From: VRUE01 sp963730315
GTDB taxonomy: Bacteria > Actinomycetota > Thermoleophilia > Solirubrobacterales > 70-9
DNA length: 64,000 nucleotides
Assembly: GCA_963730315.1 (NCBI GenBank)
Contig: CAVSRD010000007.1
Coordinates: 62,001-126,000, forward strand
Direction: 5' to 3'
Positions 50,963 to 59,981 of this stretch are shown piece after piece; within the stretch, counting starts at the first letter, position 1, and every line of letters begins with the position of its first letter. The position numbers and the translations under genes were made by a program. The notes under the pieces were generated by a model. The model saw only the letters and a program-made list of their open reading frames with translations. It searched no databases and was not told the origin of the DNA.

Positions 50963-52498
50963 GTGTCCGACAATGGCCCAAGCCAGATGAACACCCGCCC
51001 CTCCAGCTCGATGATCGGCACCGTGCTCTCCGGACGCTACCGGCTGGAGGCGAAGCTGGGCAGCGGCGGGATGTCGACCGTCTACCTGGCCCGCGACGAG
51101 ACGCTCGACCGGCCGGTGGCGGTCAAGGTGATGCACCGCGAGATGTCCGAGCAGGAGGACCAGCTGCAGCGCTTCCGGCACGAGGCGCGGGCGGTCGCCA
51201 AGCTCTCCCACCCCAACGTCGTCTCTGTGATCGACGCCGGCGAGGACGGCGGCCACCCCTACATCGTCTTCGAGTACGTCAAGGGGGAGACGCTGAAGCA
51301 GCGGATCGCCCGGGTCGGGGCGCTCGACACCCAGGAGGCGATCGCCTATGCGATCGAGGTGGCGCGCGGGCTCAGCATCGCCCATTCGCGCAACATGGTG
51401 CACCGCGACATCAAGCCGCAGAACGTCCTGATCGACGAGGAGGGGCGCGCCAAGCTGACCGACTTCGGGATCTCCCGCCAGCTCGAACAGGACGGGGTGA
51501 CCGCGACCGGCCGGGTGCTCGGCACCACCGACTACGTCGCCCCCGAGCAGGCGATGGGCCACGACGTCGACCCGCGCTCCGACGTCTACTCGCTCGGGGT
51601 CGTCCTCTACGAGATGCTGGTCGGCCAGGTCCCCTTCCACGCCGACAGCCAGGTCGGGGTGGCGATGAAACACGTCAACGAGGAGCTGCCCGACGTGCAG
51701 CGGCGCCGGCCCGAGGTCTCCGCCGCGGTGGCGCTGGTGGTCGAGCGGGCGACTGCGAAGAACCCCGCCGAGCGCTACCAGGCGATCGGCGAGATGATCG
51801 ACGACCTGGAGACGGCGCTCGAGGTGGAGGCGGCCCGCGCCGGCTCGACCACCGGCGAGGCGACCAGCGTTCTCGACGCGCTGCCGCCGCCGAAGCGCAA
51901 GCTCTCGGGCCGGGCGCGCTGGTCCTGGGCGGCGATCGTCGTGCTGCTGCTGGTCGGGGGCGGGGCGCTGCTCGCCGTACAGCTGATCTCCAGCGGGATC
52001 GGCGGCGGCGGCGCGAACAAGGGCAAGGGCACCCCTACGACGATCTCCTCGGCGACCGACTACGACCCGCAGGGCGACGGCGAAGAGGTCGGCAGCAAGG
52101 TCGAACTGGCGGTCGACGGCGACCCGACCGGGACCGCCTGGGAAACCGAGCACTACGACTCCGACACCTTCGGAGGGACGAAGACCGGCCCCGACCCCGG
52201 GGTCGGGATCTACGTCACCACGATGTCGCCGGCGACCCCGTCCAAGATGATCGTCCGCACCCCCACCCCGGGCTGGGACGCCCAGGTCTTCGCCGCGCCT
52301 GCCGGCCCGCCCTCCGACCTCTCCGGCTGGGACGAACCGGTCGGGGAGGTGACCAACGCTTCCGCAGTGCAGGAGATCGACCTCCGTGTCCGCCAGCCGT
52401 CCACCTACTTCCTGCTCTGGTTCACCAAGGCCTCGGAGGCCCGCGACCAGGCCGGCCGCTACCAGATCGAGATCAGCGACATCAAGCTGCTGGGCTGA
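50963..52498 (+). CDS. Ser/Thr protein kinase with MurJ-type extracellular domain
   Basis: 511 residues from a GTG at 50963 (an ATG at 50987 is possible). Kinase domain ~25-285: LGSGGMSTVYLARD, VAVKVM (Lys), VHRDIKPQNVL, TDFGIS and the APE. A transmembrane helix lies at ~320-340. The ectodomain (~355-511) begins DYDPQGDGEE, AVDGDPTGTAWETEHYDS and ends with QIEISDIKLL. This DPxGDGxE...DGDPxTAWxTExY pattern is that of the C-terminal ectodomain of actinobacterial MurJ/MviN, where it follows a pseudokinase. It may link cell-wall precursor export to phosphorylation. Convergent with ddl. Confidence 0.9.
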   Translation: MSDNGPSQMNTRPSSSMIGTVLSGRYRLEAKLGSGGMSTVYLARDETLDRPVAVKVMHREMSEQEDQLQRFRHEARAVAKLSHPNVVSVIDAGEDGGHPYIVFEYVKGETLKQRIARVGALDTQEAIAYAIEVARGLSIAHSRNMVHRDIKPQNVLIDEEGRAKLTDFGISRQLEQDGVTATGRVLGTTDYVAPEQAMGHDVDPRSDVYSLGVVLYEMLVGQVPFHADSQVGVAMKHVNEELPDVQRRRPEVSAAVALVVERATAKNPAERYQAIGEMIDDLETALEVEAARAGSTTGEATSVLDALPPPKRKLSGRARWSWAAIVVLLLVGGGALLAVQLISSGIGGGGANKGKGTPTTISSATDYDPQGDGEEVGSKVELAVDGDPTGTAWETEHYDSDTFGGTKTGPDPGVGIYVTTMSPATPSKMIVRTPTPGWDAQVFAAPAGPPSDLSGWDEPVGEVTNASAVQEIDLRVRQPSTYFLLWFTKASEARDQAGRYQIEISDIKLLG

Positions 52499-52502
52499 CG
52501 TC

Positions 52503-53468
52503 TCAGAACTCATGGGAGCGAGCGCGCTCGTGCCGCTCGAGCGCCAGCTCGGCGAGGCGGTCGCAGAGGTCCGGGTAGGGGATGCCGCTGGCCTCCCAGA
52601 GCTTCGCGTAGACGCTGGTCTCGGTGAAGCCGGGCATCGTGTTGACCTCGTTGACGAGGACCTCGCCGTCCGGCTCGACGAAGAAGTCGCAGCGGGCAAG
52701 CCCGGAGCAACCGCCGAGCGCGAAGGCCTCCACCGCCAGCCCCTGGAGGCGGACGGTCTGCTCCTCGGCGATCGGGGCCGGGACGCGCAGCTCCATACCT
52801 CCCTCGCTGTACTTCGTCTCGTAGTCGTACCAGTCGCCATGGGCGATCACCTCGCCCGGCAGCGAGGTATCGACGCGCTCGTTGCCGAGCAGCGAGCACT
52901 CGACCTCGCGGCCGCGGGCCGAGGCCTCGACGATCACGCGCGGGTCGTGGCGGAGCGCCAGCTCGACCGCCGCGTCCAGTTCGCCCAGCGCCTCGACCTT
53001 GCTGATCCCGACGCTGGAGCCGAGCCGCGAGGGCTTCACCCAGAGCGGTGGGCCGATCGCGGCGCAGCGCTCCCGCCAGCCCTCCTCGCCGGCCGCCACG
53101 AATTCGACCTGCGGCAGGCCGCGCTGCGCGAACAGCCGCTTCAGGGTGAGCTTGTCCATGCAGACCGCCGAAGCGAGCACGTCGGAGCCGACGTAGGGGA
53201 CGTCGAGCCACTCGAGCACCCCCTGCACGCTGCCGTCCTCGCCGAACGGGCCGTGCAGAGCCGGGAAGGCGACGTCGGCGCCGGCCAGGCCGGCTGCCGG
53301 GACCAGCTCGATCGGAGCGCCGCGAAAGCTCCAGCTTCCGTCGCGGGCGATCGTGATCGGAAGCGCCTCGTGCCCGGCCTGCTCGAGGCCGCGGGCGACG
53401 GCCTCTCCCGAGCGCAGCGAGACCTCGTGCTCGGAGGAGCGTCCGCCGCTCAGGACCGCGACCCTCAT
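52503..53468 (-). CDS. ddl: D-alanine-D-alanine ligase
   Basis: 321 residues. ATP-grasp features: LSGGRSSEHEVSL (Glu that positions D-Ala), HGPFGEDGSVQG, the ATP-binding lysine in LWVKPSRLGSSVG, and the metal-binding end LARCDFFVEPDGEVLVNEVNTMPGFTETS (quoted here in parts only: CDFFVEPDGE; NEVNTMPGFT). It makes the D-Ala-D-Ala dipeptide of peptidoglycan. Placed as the last gene of the kinase-division operon; start overlaps the PASTA-kinase stop by 4 nt. Confidence 0.95.
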   Translation of the reverse strand: MRVAVLSGGRSSEHEVSLRSGEAVARGLEQAGHEALPITIARDGSWSFRGAPIELVPAAGLAGADVAFPALHGPFGEDGSVQGVLEWLDVPYVGSDVLASAVCMDKLTLKRLFAQRGLPQVEFVAAGEEGWRERCAAIGPPLWVKPSRLGSSVGISKVEALGELDAAVELALRHDPRVIVEASARGREVECSLLGNERVDTSLPGEVIAHGDWYDYETKYSEGGMELRVPAPIAEEQTVRLQGLAVEAFALGGCSGLARCDFFVEPDGEVLVNEVNTMPGFTETSVYAKLWEASGIPYPDLCDRLAELALERHERARSHEF

Positions 53469-55345
53469 TCCGCCCCCGCTTCCGCGCCCGGGGCCGCCTT
53501 GCCGACCACCACGGTCACCGCGGTGCCCGGTTCGACTTCGGCTCCCGGCGGCGGGAACTGGTCGGTGACCCGGCCGACCTGCGCCGGCACTTCGGTCGCT
53601 TCTTCCCGCACGCTCGGGTCGAGCCCCGCTTCGCGCAGAGCTTCCACCGCCTTGCGGCGTTCGGAGCCGATCACGTTCGGCACCTTCGCTTCCGCTTCCC
53701 CGCCGGAGACGACGATCGAGACGGTCGAGCCGCGCGGCAGTTCCGAGCCGGCGCTCGGCGACTGGCGGATCACCTCGCCCGCCGGCTTGCCGCTTTCCTC
53801 TTCGGCGACGCTCGGCGAGAGGCCGCGTTCGCGGATCTGCTGTACCGCCACCGCCCGCTGCGTCCCCACCACCACCGGCACCTTGGCCAGCTTCTGACCC
53901 TTGGAGATGACCAGGAGGACGGTCGAGCCGCGCGTCACGGTCGTCCCACCGGACGGTTCGGAGTAAACCACCAGGCCCGCTTCGACCTGCTCGGAGTTGA
54001 CCCGTTCGACCTTCGTCTCGAAGCCGGCTTCTTCGATCTCGGCGGCGGCTTCTTCCTGGCTCAGCCCGGCAGTACCCGGCACCTTGGCGCTGCCGGGACC
54101 GGCGCTGACCGTCAGCGTCACCTTCGGCTTCGAGCAGAAGAAGCTGAGGAAGGCGCAGTCGAGGTTCGCTTCGCCGGCCGGCGGCGAGGCCGCCGGGTCT
54201 TGCTCGAGCACCGTGTTCGCGGCGACCTCCCGCCGCACCCGGGCTACGTCGCCGACCTTGAAGCCGTTCTGTTCGAGCAGCGAGATCGCCACCCCGAGCT
54301 GGTTGCCGGTCACGCTCGGCACTTCGGTCGTCGTCTCGCGGGTCAGCGCGAAGCCGATCAGCAGCCCGACCAGCGCCGCGGCGCCGACCAGGGCCCAGAT
54401 GCGGCGGCGGCGCTTGCGGCGGGCCTCCTGCTCGGCGTCCGGCTGGGCCGCGGCGGCCTCCTCGGGAGCTGCCACCGCGGGTGGCAGCGGCGCGAAGGCG
54501 GCGGTACCGCCGCCACGGCCTTCGGGCTCGCGCAGCGCCGTCTGGAGCGCCGCGATGAACGCCTCGGCGCTCTGGAAGCGCTGCCCCGGGTCCTTCTCCA
54601 GCGCCCGCATGACGACCGCGTCGAGCGCCGGGGAGACGGCCGGGTTGATCGAGCTTGGCCGCTGCGGCGTGTGCGAGACCTGCTTCATCGCGATCGCCAC
54701 CGCCGAGTCGGCCTCGAACGGCACCCGCCCGGCAAGCGCCTCGTAGAGCATCACCCCGATCGAGTAGAGGTCGGAGACGGCCGTCACCTCCTGGCCCTGC
54801 GCCTGCTCGGGCGAGAGGTAGTGCGGCGTCCCCATCACCGAGCCCGCCTGGGTGATCTCCGAGGCGCCGGCGCGGGCGATGCCGAAGTCGGTCACCGTGA
54901 CCTTGCCCTCATCATCGACGATCGCGTTCTGCGGCTTCAGGTCGCGGTGCACGACGCCGTGCCGGTGGCCAAAGCCGGCGCCCTCCAGCACCTGGAGGAT
55001 CAGCGTCACCGCCTGCTCGGGGGTCAAGCCCTGGTCGATCAGCTGCTTCAGCGAGCGCCCCTCGAGCAGCTGCATCGCGATGTAGTAGGTGCCGTCGACG
55101 TCGCCGCGGTCGAAAACGGAGACGACGTTGGGGTGCTGCAGCCCCGCCGCAGCCTCGGCCTCGCGCCGGAAGCGCTCGACGAACTCGCGGTCCTGGGCGA
55201 AGCGGCCGTGGAGGACCTTCAGCGCGACGCGGCGATGCAGGTGCTGATCCTCGGCCAGCCAGACGTCCGCCATCCCGCCCGAGCCGAGCCGCCGCAGCAG
55301 CCGGTAGCGCCCGTCAACCGTGCTCCCCTCGCCGACCTCAGCCAC
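53465..55345 (-). CDS. pknB: PASTA-domain Ser/Thr kinase
   Basis: 626 residues. Kinase ~10-270: GSGGMADVWLAED, VALKVL, VVHRDLKPQNAIVDD, DFGIAR, and the APE-like YLSPEQ. Transmembrane helix ~312-335 (RRKRRRRIWALVGAAALVG). Four PASTA repeats follow (starting PSVTG ~345, VPGTAG ~425, VPVVVG ~495, VPNVIG ~562), which bind uncrosslinked peptidoglycan or lipid II. The first repeat has an insert with CAFLSFFC. Controls cell growth and division through the neighbours it phosphorylates. Contained in the fhaA-ddl operon. Confidence 0.96.
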   Translation of the reverse strand: MAEVGEGSTVDGRYRLLRRLGSGGMADVWLAEDQHLHRRVALKVLHGRFAQDREFVERFRREAEAAAGLQHPNVVSVFDRGDVDGTYYIAMQLLEGRSLKQLIDQGLTPEQAVTLILQVLEGAGFGHRHGVVHRDLKPQNAIVDDEGKVTVTDFGIARAGASEITQAGSVMGTPHYLSPEQAQGQEVTAVSDLYSIGVMLYEALAGRVPFEADSAVAIAMKQVSHTPQRPSSINPAVSPALDAVVMRALEKDPGQRFQSAEAFIAALQTALREPEGRGGGTAAFAPLPPAVAAPEEAAAAQPDAEQEARRKRRRRIWALVGAAALVGLLIGFALTRETTTEVPSVTGNQLGVAISLLEQNGFKVGDVARVRREVAANTVLEQDPAASPPAGEANLDCAFLSFFCSKPKVTLTVSAGPGSAKVPGTAGLSQEEAAAEIEEAGFETKVERVNSEQVEAGLVVYSEPSGGTTVTRGSTVLLVISKGQKLAKVPVVVGTQRAVAVQQIRERGLSPSVAEEESGKPAGEVIRQSPSAGSELPRGSTVSIVVSGGEAEAKVPNVIGSERRKAVEALREAGLDPSVREEATEVPAQVGRVTDQFPPPGAEVEPGTAVTVVVGKAAPGAEAGAE

Positions 55346-55426
55346 GCAGCCCCCTGCTCCTGCCGCCGACGGGACGAAAACGGTCGCATATCGTCCGAAA
55401 TCGGCCCATCGGCGGGCTGTTGTATC

Positions 55427-56881
55427 TCATTCGCCCGCGAGGATCGTTTCCGCCACGTCGCGGAAGATCGGCGCGGCGACGTCGTTGCCGAACGCGGTCG
55501 TGCACTCGACCGTCGCCGCGATCGCGATCTTCGGTTCGTCGGCCGGCGCGAAGCCGATGAACCACGCCTGGTTCTCTTCGCTGCCGCCGCCGCAGGTTTC
55601 GTTGAACGGGGTTTCCGCGGTGCCGGTCTTGCCGGCGACCGGGACGCCGGGAATCGAAGCGTTGGTGCCGGTGCCCCCGCTGACCACGCCTTCCATCGCC
55701 CTGGTCAGCTCGGCCGCCGTCTGCTCGTCGATCGGGCGGCTGTACTGGCTGGGATCGAGGCGCTTCACGACCCGCCCGTCGGGGTCGACCACGCGGCTCC
55801 AGATCTGCGGCTTCATCAGGGTGCCGCCGTTGGCCACCGCCGCCGCGACCTCGGCCATCTGCAGCGGCGTCACCGCGAGGCGCTCCTGGCCGATCGCGAT
55901 ACGGGCGACGTCAACCGGGTCGGTGGGGCCGAGCAGTTCGCCTTCGCCGAAGACACCGCTCTTGTAGACCTGGCTGGAGGGGAGGTCGATCGCCGGGGTC
56001 GAGTTGAAGCCGAAGGCGTCCATGTATTCGAACAGCGTGTCCTCGCCCAGCCTCTGGCCGAGCTGCGCGAACCAGGTGTTGACCGAGAAGGTCAGCGCCC
56101 GGTCGAGGGCGATCGGCCCGAAGCTCTGCGTGAAGTCGTTCTGCAAGGGCTGACCCTGGACTTCCAGTTCACCCGGAGCGTCGATCGTCGTCTGCGGAGA
56201 GATCGCGCCGCTGTCGAGGCCGGCGGCCGCGGTCACCACCTTGAAGGTCGAGCCGGGCGGGTACTGGCCCTGCGTAGCGCGGTCGAGCAGCGGCGAGCTC
56301 GAATCGCGGTTGAGCGAGCCGAGGTGTTCCGGAACCCGGTTCGGGTCGTACGGGGGGTTCGAGGCGAGCACCCGCACCCGGCCGCTGGTCGGCTCGATCG
56401 CCACCACGGCGCCGAAGCCGGACGCTTCGAGATCGGCGAGCGCGGTCCGCTGCGCCGCCGGATCGATGTTGGTGGCGACGTCATTGCCTTCCCGGCGCTT
56501 GCCGCTCAGCTCGTCGAGGATCGAGCCGAATTCGGATTCGTCCCCGACCAGCTCGTCGCTGTGGTACTCCTCGAACTCGCTGTCGCCCTGGCGGACGAAG
56601 CTGTAGCCGACCGGGTGCCCGTACAGCGCCCCTTCCGGGTAGCGGCGCACGTAGCGCCGGTTGGCGCCGCGGCCCTTGGCGACCGAGCGGGCGAGCACCG
56701 TGCCGTCGTCGGCGAGGATCCTGCCGCGCCGGATCTGCTGCTGCTCGAGCAGCGGCCGCTTGTTCGCGTTCTTCTCCTTCAGCGCCTGCGCGTCGAAAAC
56801 CGACCAGTACGAGGTGAACCCGACCAGGACCGCGAAGAGGACGACGATCAGCCCGAACAGCTTGAGGATCTGCCGGTTCAC
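55427..56881 (-). CDS. pbpA: Class B penicillin-binding protein (PbpA type)
   Basis: 484 residues from the GTG at 56881, chosen for GAGGG 8-9 nt upstream and the usual NRQILKLFG beginning. An N-terminal helix precedes a pedestal domain with RGRILADDGT, then the transpeptidase: serine in GSTFKVVTAA (Ser ~211), SVNTWF (SxN) and KTGTAETP. It cross-links peptidoglycan with the SEDS partner encoded upstream. Order rodA-pbpA-pknB is standard in actinobacteria. Confidence 0.95.
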   Translation of the reverse strand: MNRQILKLFGLIVVLFAVLVGFTSYWSVFDAQALKEKNANKRPLLEQQQIRRGRILADDGTVLARSVAKGRGANRRYVRRYPEGALYGHPVGYSFVRQGDSEFEEYHSDELVGDESEFGSILDELSGKRREGNDVATNIDPAAQRTALADLEASGFGAVVAIEPTSGRVRVLASNPPYDPNRVPEHLGSLNRDSSSPLLDRATQGQYPPGSTFKVVTAAAGLDSGAISPQTTIDAPGELEVQGQPLQNDFTQSFGPIALDRALTFSVNTWFAQLGQRLGEDTLFEYMDAFGFNSTPAIDLPSSQVYKSGVFGEGELLGPTDPVDVARIAIGQERLAVTPLQMAEVAAAVANGGTLMKPQIWSRVVDPDGRVVKRLDPSQYSRPIDEQTAAELTRAMEGVVSGGTGTNASIPGVPVAGKTGTAETPFNETCGGGSEENQAWFIGFAPADEPKIAIAATVECTTAFGNDVAAPIFRDVAETILAGE

Positions 56882-56951
56882 CCGACACCCTCGCATTCGC
56901 GCTTCGCTCGCGGCGCGCAGAAACAGAGATGCTCGCTTGCTCGCTCCGCGC

Positions 56952-58247
56952 TCATAGCGCCTCCCGGCGGGCCCGGTCGGAGACCAGCAGCAACAGGGCG
57001 AGCAGCACGAAGTTGGCGACGATCGAGCTGCCGCCGTAGCTGATGAAGGGAAGGGTGACGCCGGTCAGGGGGATCACCCGCGTCACCCCGCCGATGATCA
57101 CGAAGGCCTGGATCGCGAAGACTGCGGTCAGCCCGGTCGCCAGCAGCTTCGAGAAGCCGTCGTCGGCGAGCAGAGCGATCTTGAAGCCGCGCGCCGCGAT
57201 CAGCAGGTAGATGAGGATCACCGCGGAGGCGCCGAACAGGCCCAGCTCGCTGACGATCAGCGAGTAGATCGTGTCCGTCTGCGCCGCCGGCAGCAGCGCC
57301 GCGTGAGTGCCGGGGATCGTGATCAACGCCTGCCCGAAACCCTTGCCGAAGAGGCCGCCGTCGGCCTGCGCGAAGATCGACTGGAGAACCTGGTAGCCGT
57401 TGCCGCTCGGGTCCTGGTATGGGTTGAGCCAGATCTCGACCCGGTCGTGGACGTGGGGCACGGTCGAGGCGAAGAACCAGGCGCCGAGCAGGAACAGCGC
57501 CATCCCGATCACCACGAAGGAGAAGCGGCCGGTCGCCACGTAGAGCAGTGCGAGGAAGGCGGCGAAGAACATCAGCGAGCTGCCGAGGTCGCGGATGAAG
57601 ACGAGCATGAACATCGACGCCCCCCAGACGACCAGCAGCGGGCCGAGGTGCTTGAGCGGCGGCAGGGTGACGCCGAGCAGCCGGCGCGCGCCGACGATCA
57701 GCACCTCGCGGTGCTCGCGCAGGTAGCTGGCGAGGAAGACGACGATGCAGATCTTCGAGAACTCGGCCGGTTGGAAGGCGAGCGGCCCGATCTTCACACC
57801 GAGGTAGGCGCCGTTGACCTGCTGGCCGATCGCCGGCAGGCGCGGCGCCAGCAAGAGCAACAGGCCTGCCGCGGCGATCGTGTATCGGTAGCGCTCCAGC
57901 ACGTCGTAGTCGCGCAGGAAGTGGATCGTCACGGCGAACAGGACGAGGCCGAGCACAAACCAGTTGGCCTGGTCGCGGGCCAGGTTGGGGTCGATGCGGT
58001 AGACCATCACCAACCCGAAGGCGGTCAGCAGGGCGACCAGGGGGAAGAGGTAGGGGTCGGCGTTGGGCAGCCGCAGCCGCAGGTAGACGTGGGTGGCGAG
58101 GCAGACGCCGAAAAAGTAGGCGCCGTAGACGAGGCTGAGGTTGTCGAGCCGGGCGTTCTCCTGCGCGAACACCGCGGCGAAGCCGGCGCTGAGCAGCAGT
58201 GCGACCGGGATCAGGGCGATCAGCTCCCGGTTGCGCGCAGTCATCAA
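56952..58247 (-). CDS. rodA: SEDS peptidoglycan glycosyltransferase (RodA/FtsW)
   Basis: 431 residues with ~10 transmembrane helices. Family motifs: QPAEFSKICIVVFLASYL (the P-x-E-x-x-K segment), KHLGPLLVVW, FIRDLGSSLMFFAAF and VTRVIPLTGVTLPFISYGGSSI (end signature; quoted in part). These enzymes polymerise glycan strands using lipid II and pair with a class B PBP, here pbpA 70 nt downstream. Whether it serves elongation or division cannot be told from sequence; the locus position matches rodA of mycobacteria. Confidence 0.93.
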   Translation of the reverse strand: MMTARNRELIALIPVALLLSAGFAAVFAQENARLDNLSLVYGAYFFGVCLATHVYLRLRLPNADPYLFPLVALLTAFGLVMVYRIDPNLARDQANWFVLGLVLFAVTIHFLRDYDVLERYRYTIAAAGLLLLLAPRLPAIGQQVNGAYLGVKIGPLAFQPAEFSKICIVVFLASYLREHREVLIVGARRLLGVTLPPLKHLGPLLVVWGASMFMLVFIRDLGSSLMFFAAFLALLYVATGRFSFVVIGMALFLLGAWFFASTVPHVHDRVEIWLNPYQDPSGNGYQVLQSIFAQADGGLFGKGFGQALITIPGTHAALLPAAQTDTIYSLIVSELGLFGASAVILIYLLIAARGFKIALLADDGFSKLLATGLTAVFAIQAFVIIGGVTRVIPLTGVTLPFISYGGSSIVANFVLLALLLLVSDRARREAL

Positions 58248-58260
58248 AGATCCCGCTTCC

Positions 58261-59442
58261 TCAAGGAACCCCCTGGCTGCGTTCGATGTCTTCGATCAGC
58301 GAGACCGCGTCGCCGCGCGAGCGGATGTCGTTGCCGGTCACCGATTCGCGGCGGCGACCGGGAAGAGCGTCGGTCTGGATCGGGCTCGCGTAGCGCTCGG
58401 AGAAGAGCTCGATGCCGAAGGGCAGTTCGTAGGGAAGGCCGCGGTAGAGGGCGACCCGACCGGCGTCGTCGGTACCGAGGAACCACGCCTGCCGGTTGCC
58501 GTACCAGGCGCCGAAGGCGATCGCGGCGAGCACCACGACGACCGCGAGAACCTTGGCCGCGGTGCGCAGGCCGCGGTGCTGCCGCCTCGCGGCGAGCTGT
58601 TCGCGACGCTCGCGGGCGGCGGCCGCGGCGGCGCGGCGGCGAACCTCGGTGGCGCTCACCCCCGCCTCCTCGGCGGCGGCGCCGACCAGGGTGGCGTCGC
58701 CGGCAGCGTCGTGCAGCGGCGCCGCCGCGTCCTCGAGCTGGAAGGCAAGCGCGGTGATGTTGTCGCGCCCTCCTGCCCGATTGGCCTCGTCGACCAGCTG
58801 CCGCACCGCCTCGCGCATCGAGGAGGCGCCGGCGAGGACGGCGGCGATCCGCTCCTCGTCGACCATCGTGGTGAGACCGTCCGAGCAGAGCAGGAAGGCG
58901 TCGCCGGGGGCTGCCGGCACGGTCTGCACGTCGACCTCAACGTCGGGCTCGGGGCCGAGGGCGCGGGTGATGATCGAGCGCTGCGGGTGCTCCTCGGCCT
59001 GGGCGTCGGTGATCTGGCCCTTGCGCCGCATCTCCTCGACCAGCGAGTGGTCGCGGGTCAGCCGCTCGAGCCGGCCGCCGCGCAGCCGGTAGGCACGGCT
59101 GTCGCCGACGTGCCCGATGCCGACCTCTTCGTTTCGCGCGTCGACGATCGCCGCGGTGATCGTCGTCCCCATGCCCGCCCGCGAGGGGTCGGTGTGGGCG
59201 AGCTCGTGGATCCTGCTGTTCGCCGCCTCGATCGTCTCGCGCAGGACCGGGCTCGGTGGGCCGTCCGGCAGGTCGCGGTCGAAGGCCTCGGCGGCGGCCT
59301 TCGAGGCAACCTCCCCCGCCTGGGCGCCGCCCATGCCGTCGGCGACCACGAAGATCGGCGCGCGGACGAACAGCGCGTCCTCGTTCTCGCTGCGCTGCCG
59401 CCCGGTGTCGGTGCGGAATGCCTTGTCGGAGATCCTCAGCAT
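58261..59442 (-). CDS. pstP: PP2C-type Ser/Thr phosphatase
   Basis: 393 residues from the ATG at 59440-59442; a GTG at 59475 would overlap the upstream stop. Metal-binding motifs RSENEDALF, VVADGMGGA, GHVGDSRAYRL, CSDGLTTMVD and GGRDNITALAF are complete. After residue ~240 comes a linker, a transmembrane helix (~285-305) and an external C-terminal tail of ~80 residues. It dephosphorylates PknB and its substrates. Flanked by fhaB and rodA as in other actinobacteria. Confidence 0.95.
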   Translation of the reverse strand: MLRISDKAFRTDTGRQRSENEDALFVRAPIFVVADGMGGAQAGEVASKAAAEAFDRDLPDGPPSPVLRETIEAANSRIHELAHTDPSRAGMGTTITAAIVDARNEEVGIGHVGDSRAYRLRGGRLERLTRDHSLVEEMRRKGQITDAQAEEHPQRSIITRALGPEPDVEVDVQTVPAAPGDAFLLCSDGLTTMVDEERIAAVLAGASSMREAVRQLVDEANRAGGRDNITALAFQLEDAAAPLHDAAGDATLVGAAAEEAGVSATEVRRRAAAAAARERREQLAARRQHRGLRTAAKVLAVVVVLAAIAFGAWYGNRQAWFLGTDDAGRVALYRGLPYELPFGIELFSERYASPIQTDALPGRRRESVTGNDIRSRGDAVSLIEDIERSQGVP

Positions 59443-59467
59443 CCGATCCAACTGCCCTTTCGTCGCA

Positions 59468-59938
59468 TCACGCACCCGCCTCGAACCTGAACTCGGTGTC
59501 GCCGATCCGCACCGCGTCGCCGTCAACCAGCTCGGCCTCGCCGTGCAGGGCGGCGTCGTTCAGCAGCGTGCCGTTGGTGGAGTTCATGTCTTCGACGTAG
59601 CTCCGCCCTTCACGCGAGAAGATCCTGGCGTGCAGGCCGGAGGCATAACGGTCCTCGATCCTCAAGTCGGCCTCCTGGGAGCGACCGATCGAGAGCCCGC
59701 CGATCAAGTCGAAGCGCTCTCCCTCGCGCAGGCCGCCGCCGCGCAGCGCGACCAGCCAGGCGTCGCCGACGGCCGGCTCGCCGAAGGCGGGCGCCGGGTG
59801 GAAGCCGGTCGCGTCCGGCGCCGGCGCCACCGTGCCGCGCAGGTCCTTCAGCGCGCTGCGCGCGATCCAGAGCAGGAACAGGTAGAGGACGGCGAGGAAG
59901 CCGAACTTGAGGGCCACGGAGATCGGGTCGTAGGCCAC
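59468..59938 (-). CDS. fhaB: FHA-domain protein FhaB
   Basis: 156 residues: one N-terminal helix (~8-28, ALKFGFLAVLYLFLLWIA) and a C-terminal FHA domain with GLSIGRSQEADLRI, SGLHARI (S-x-x-H) and DMNSTNGTLLND (N-G-T). FhaB binds phosphothreonine on the division kinases and PBPs. The Arg and Ser of the phosphopeptide site are present, so the domain should be active. Confidence 0.93.
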   Translation of the reverse strand: MAYDPISVALKFGFLAVLYLFLLWIARSALKDLRGTVAPAPDATGFHPAPAFGEPAVGDAWLVALRGGGLREGERFDLIGGLSIGRSQEADLRIEDRYASGLHARIFSREGRSYVEDMNSTNGTLLNDAALHGEAELVDGDAVRIGDTEFRFEAGA

Positions 59939-59981
59939 GCCAGCACCCTAATGACCGCCCCCGAGCGCCGCTGGGGCGCAT

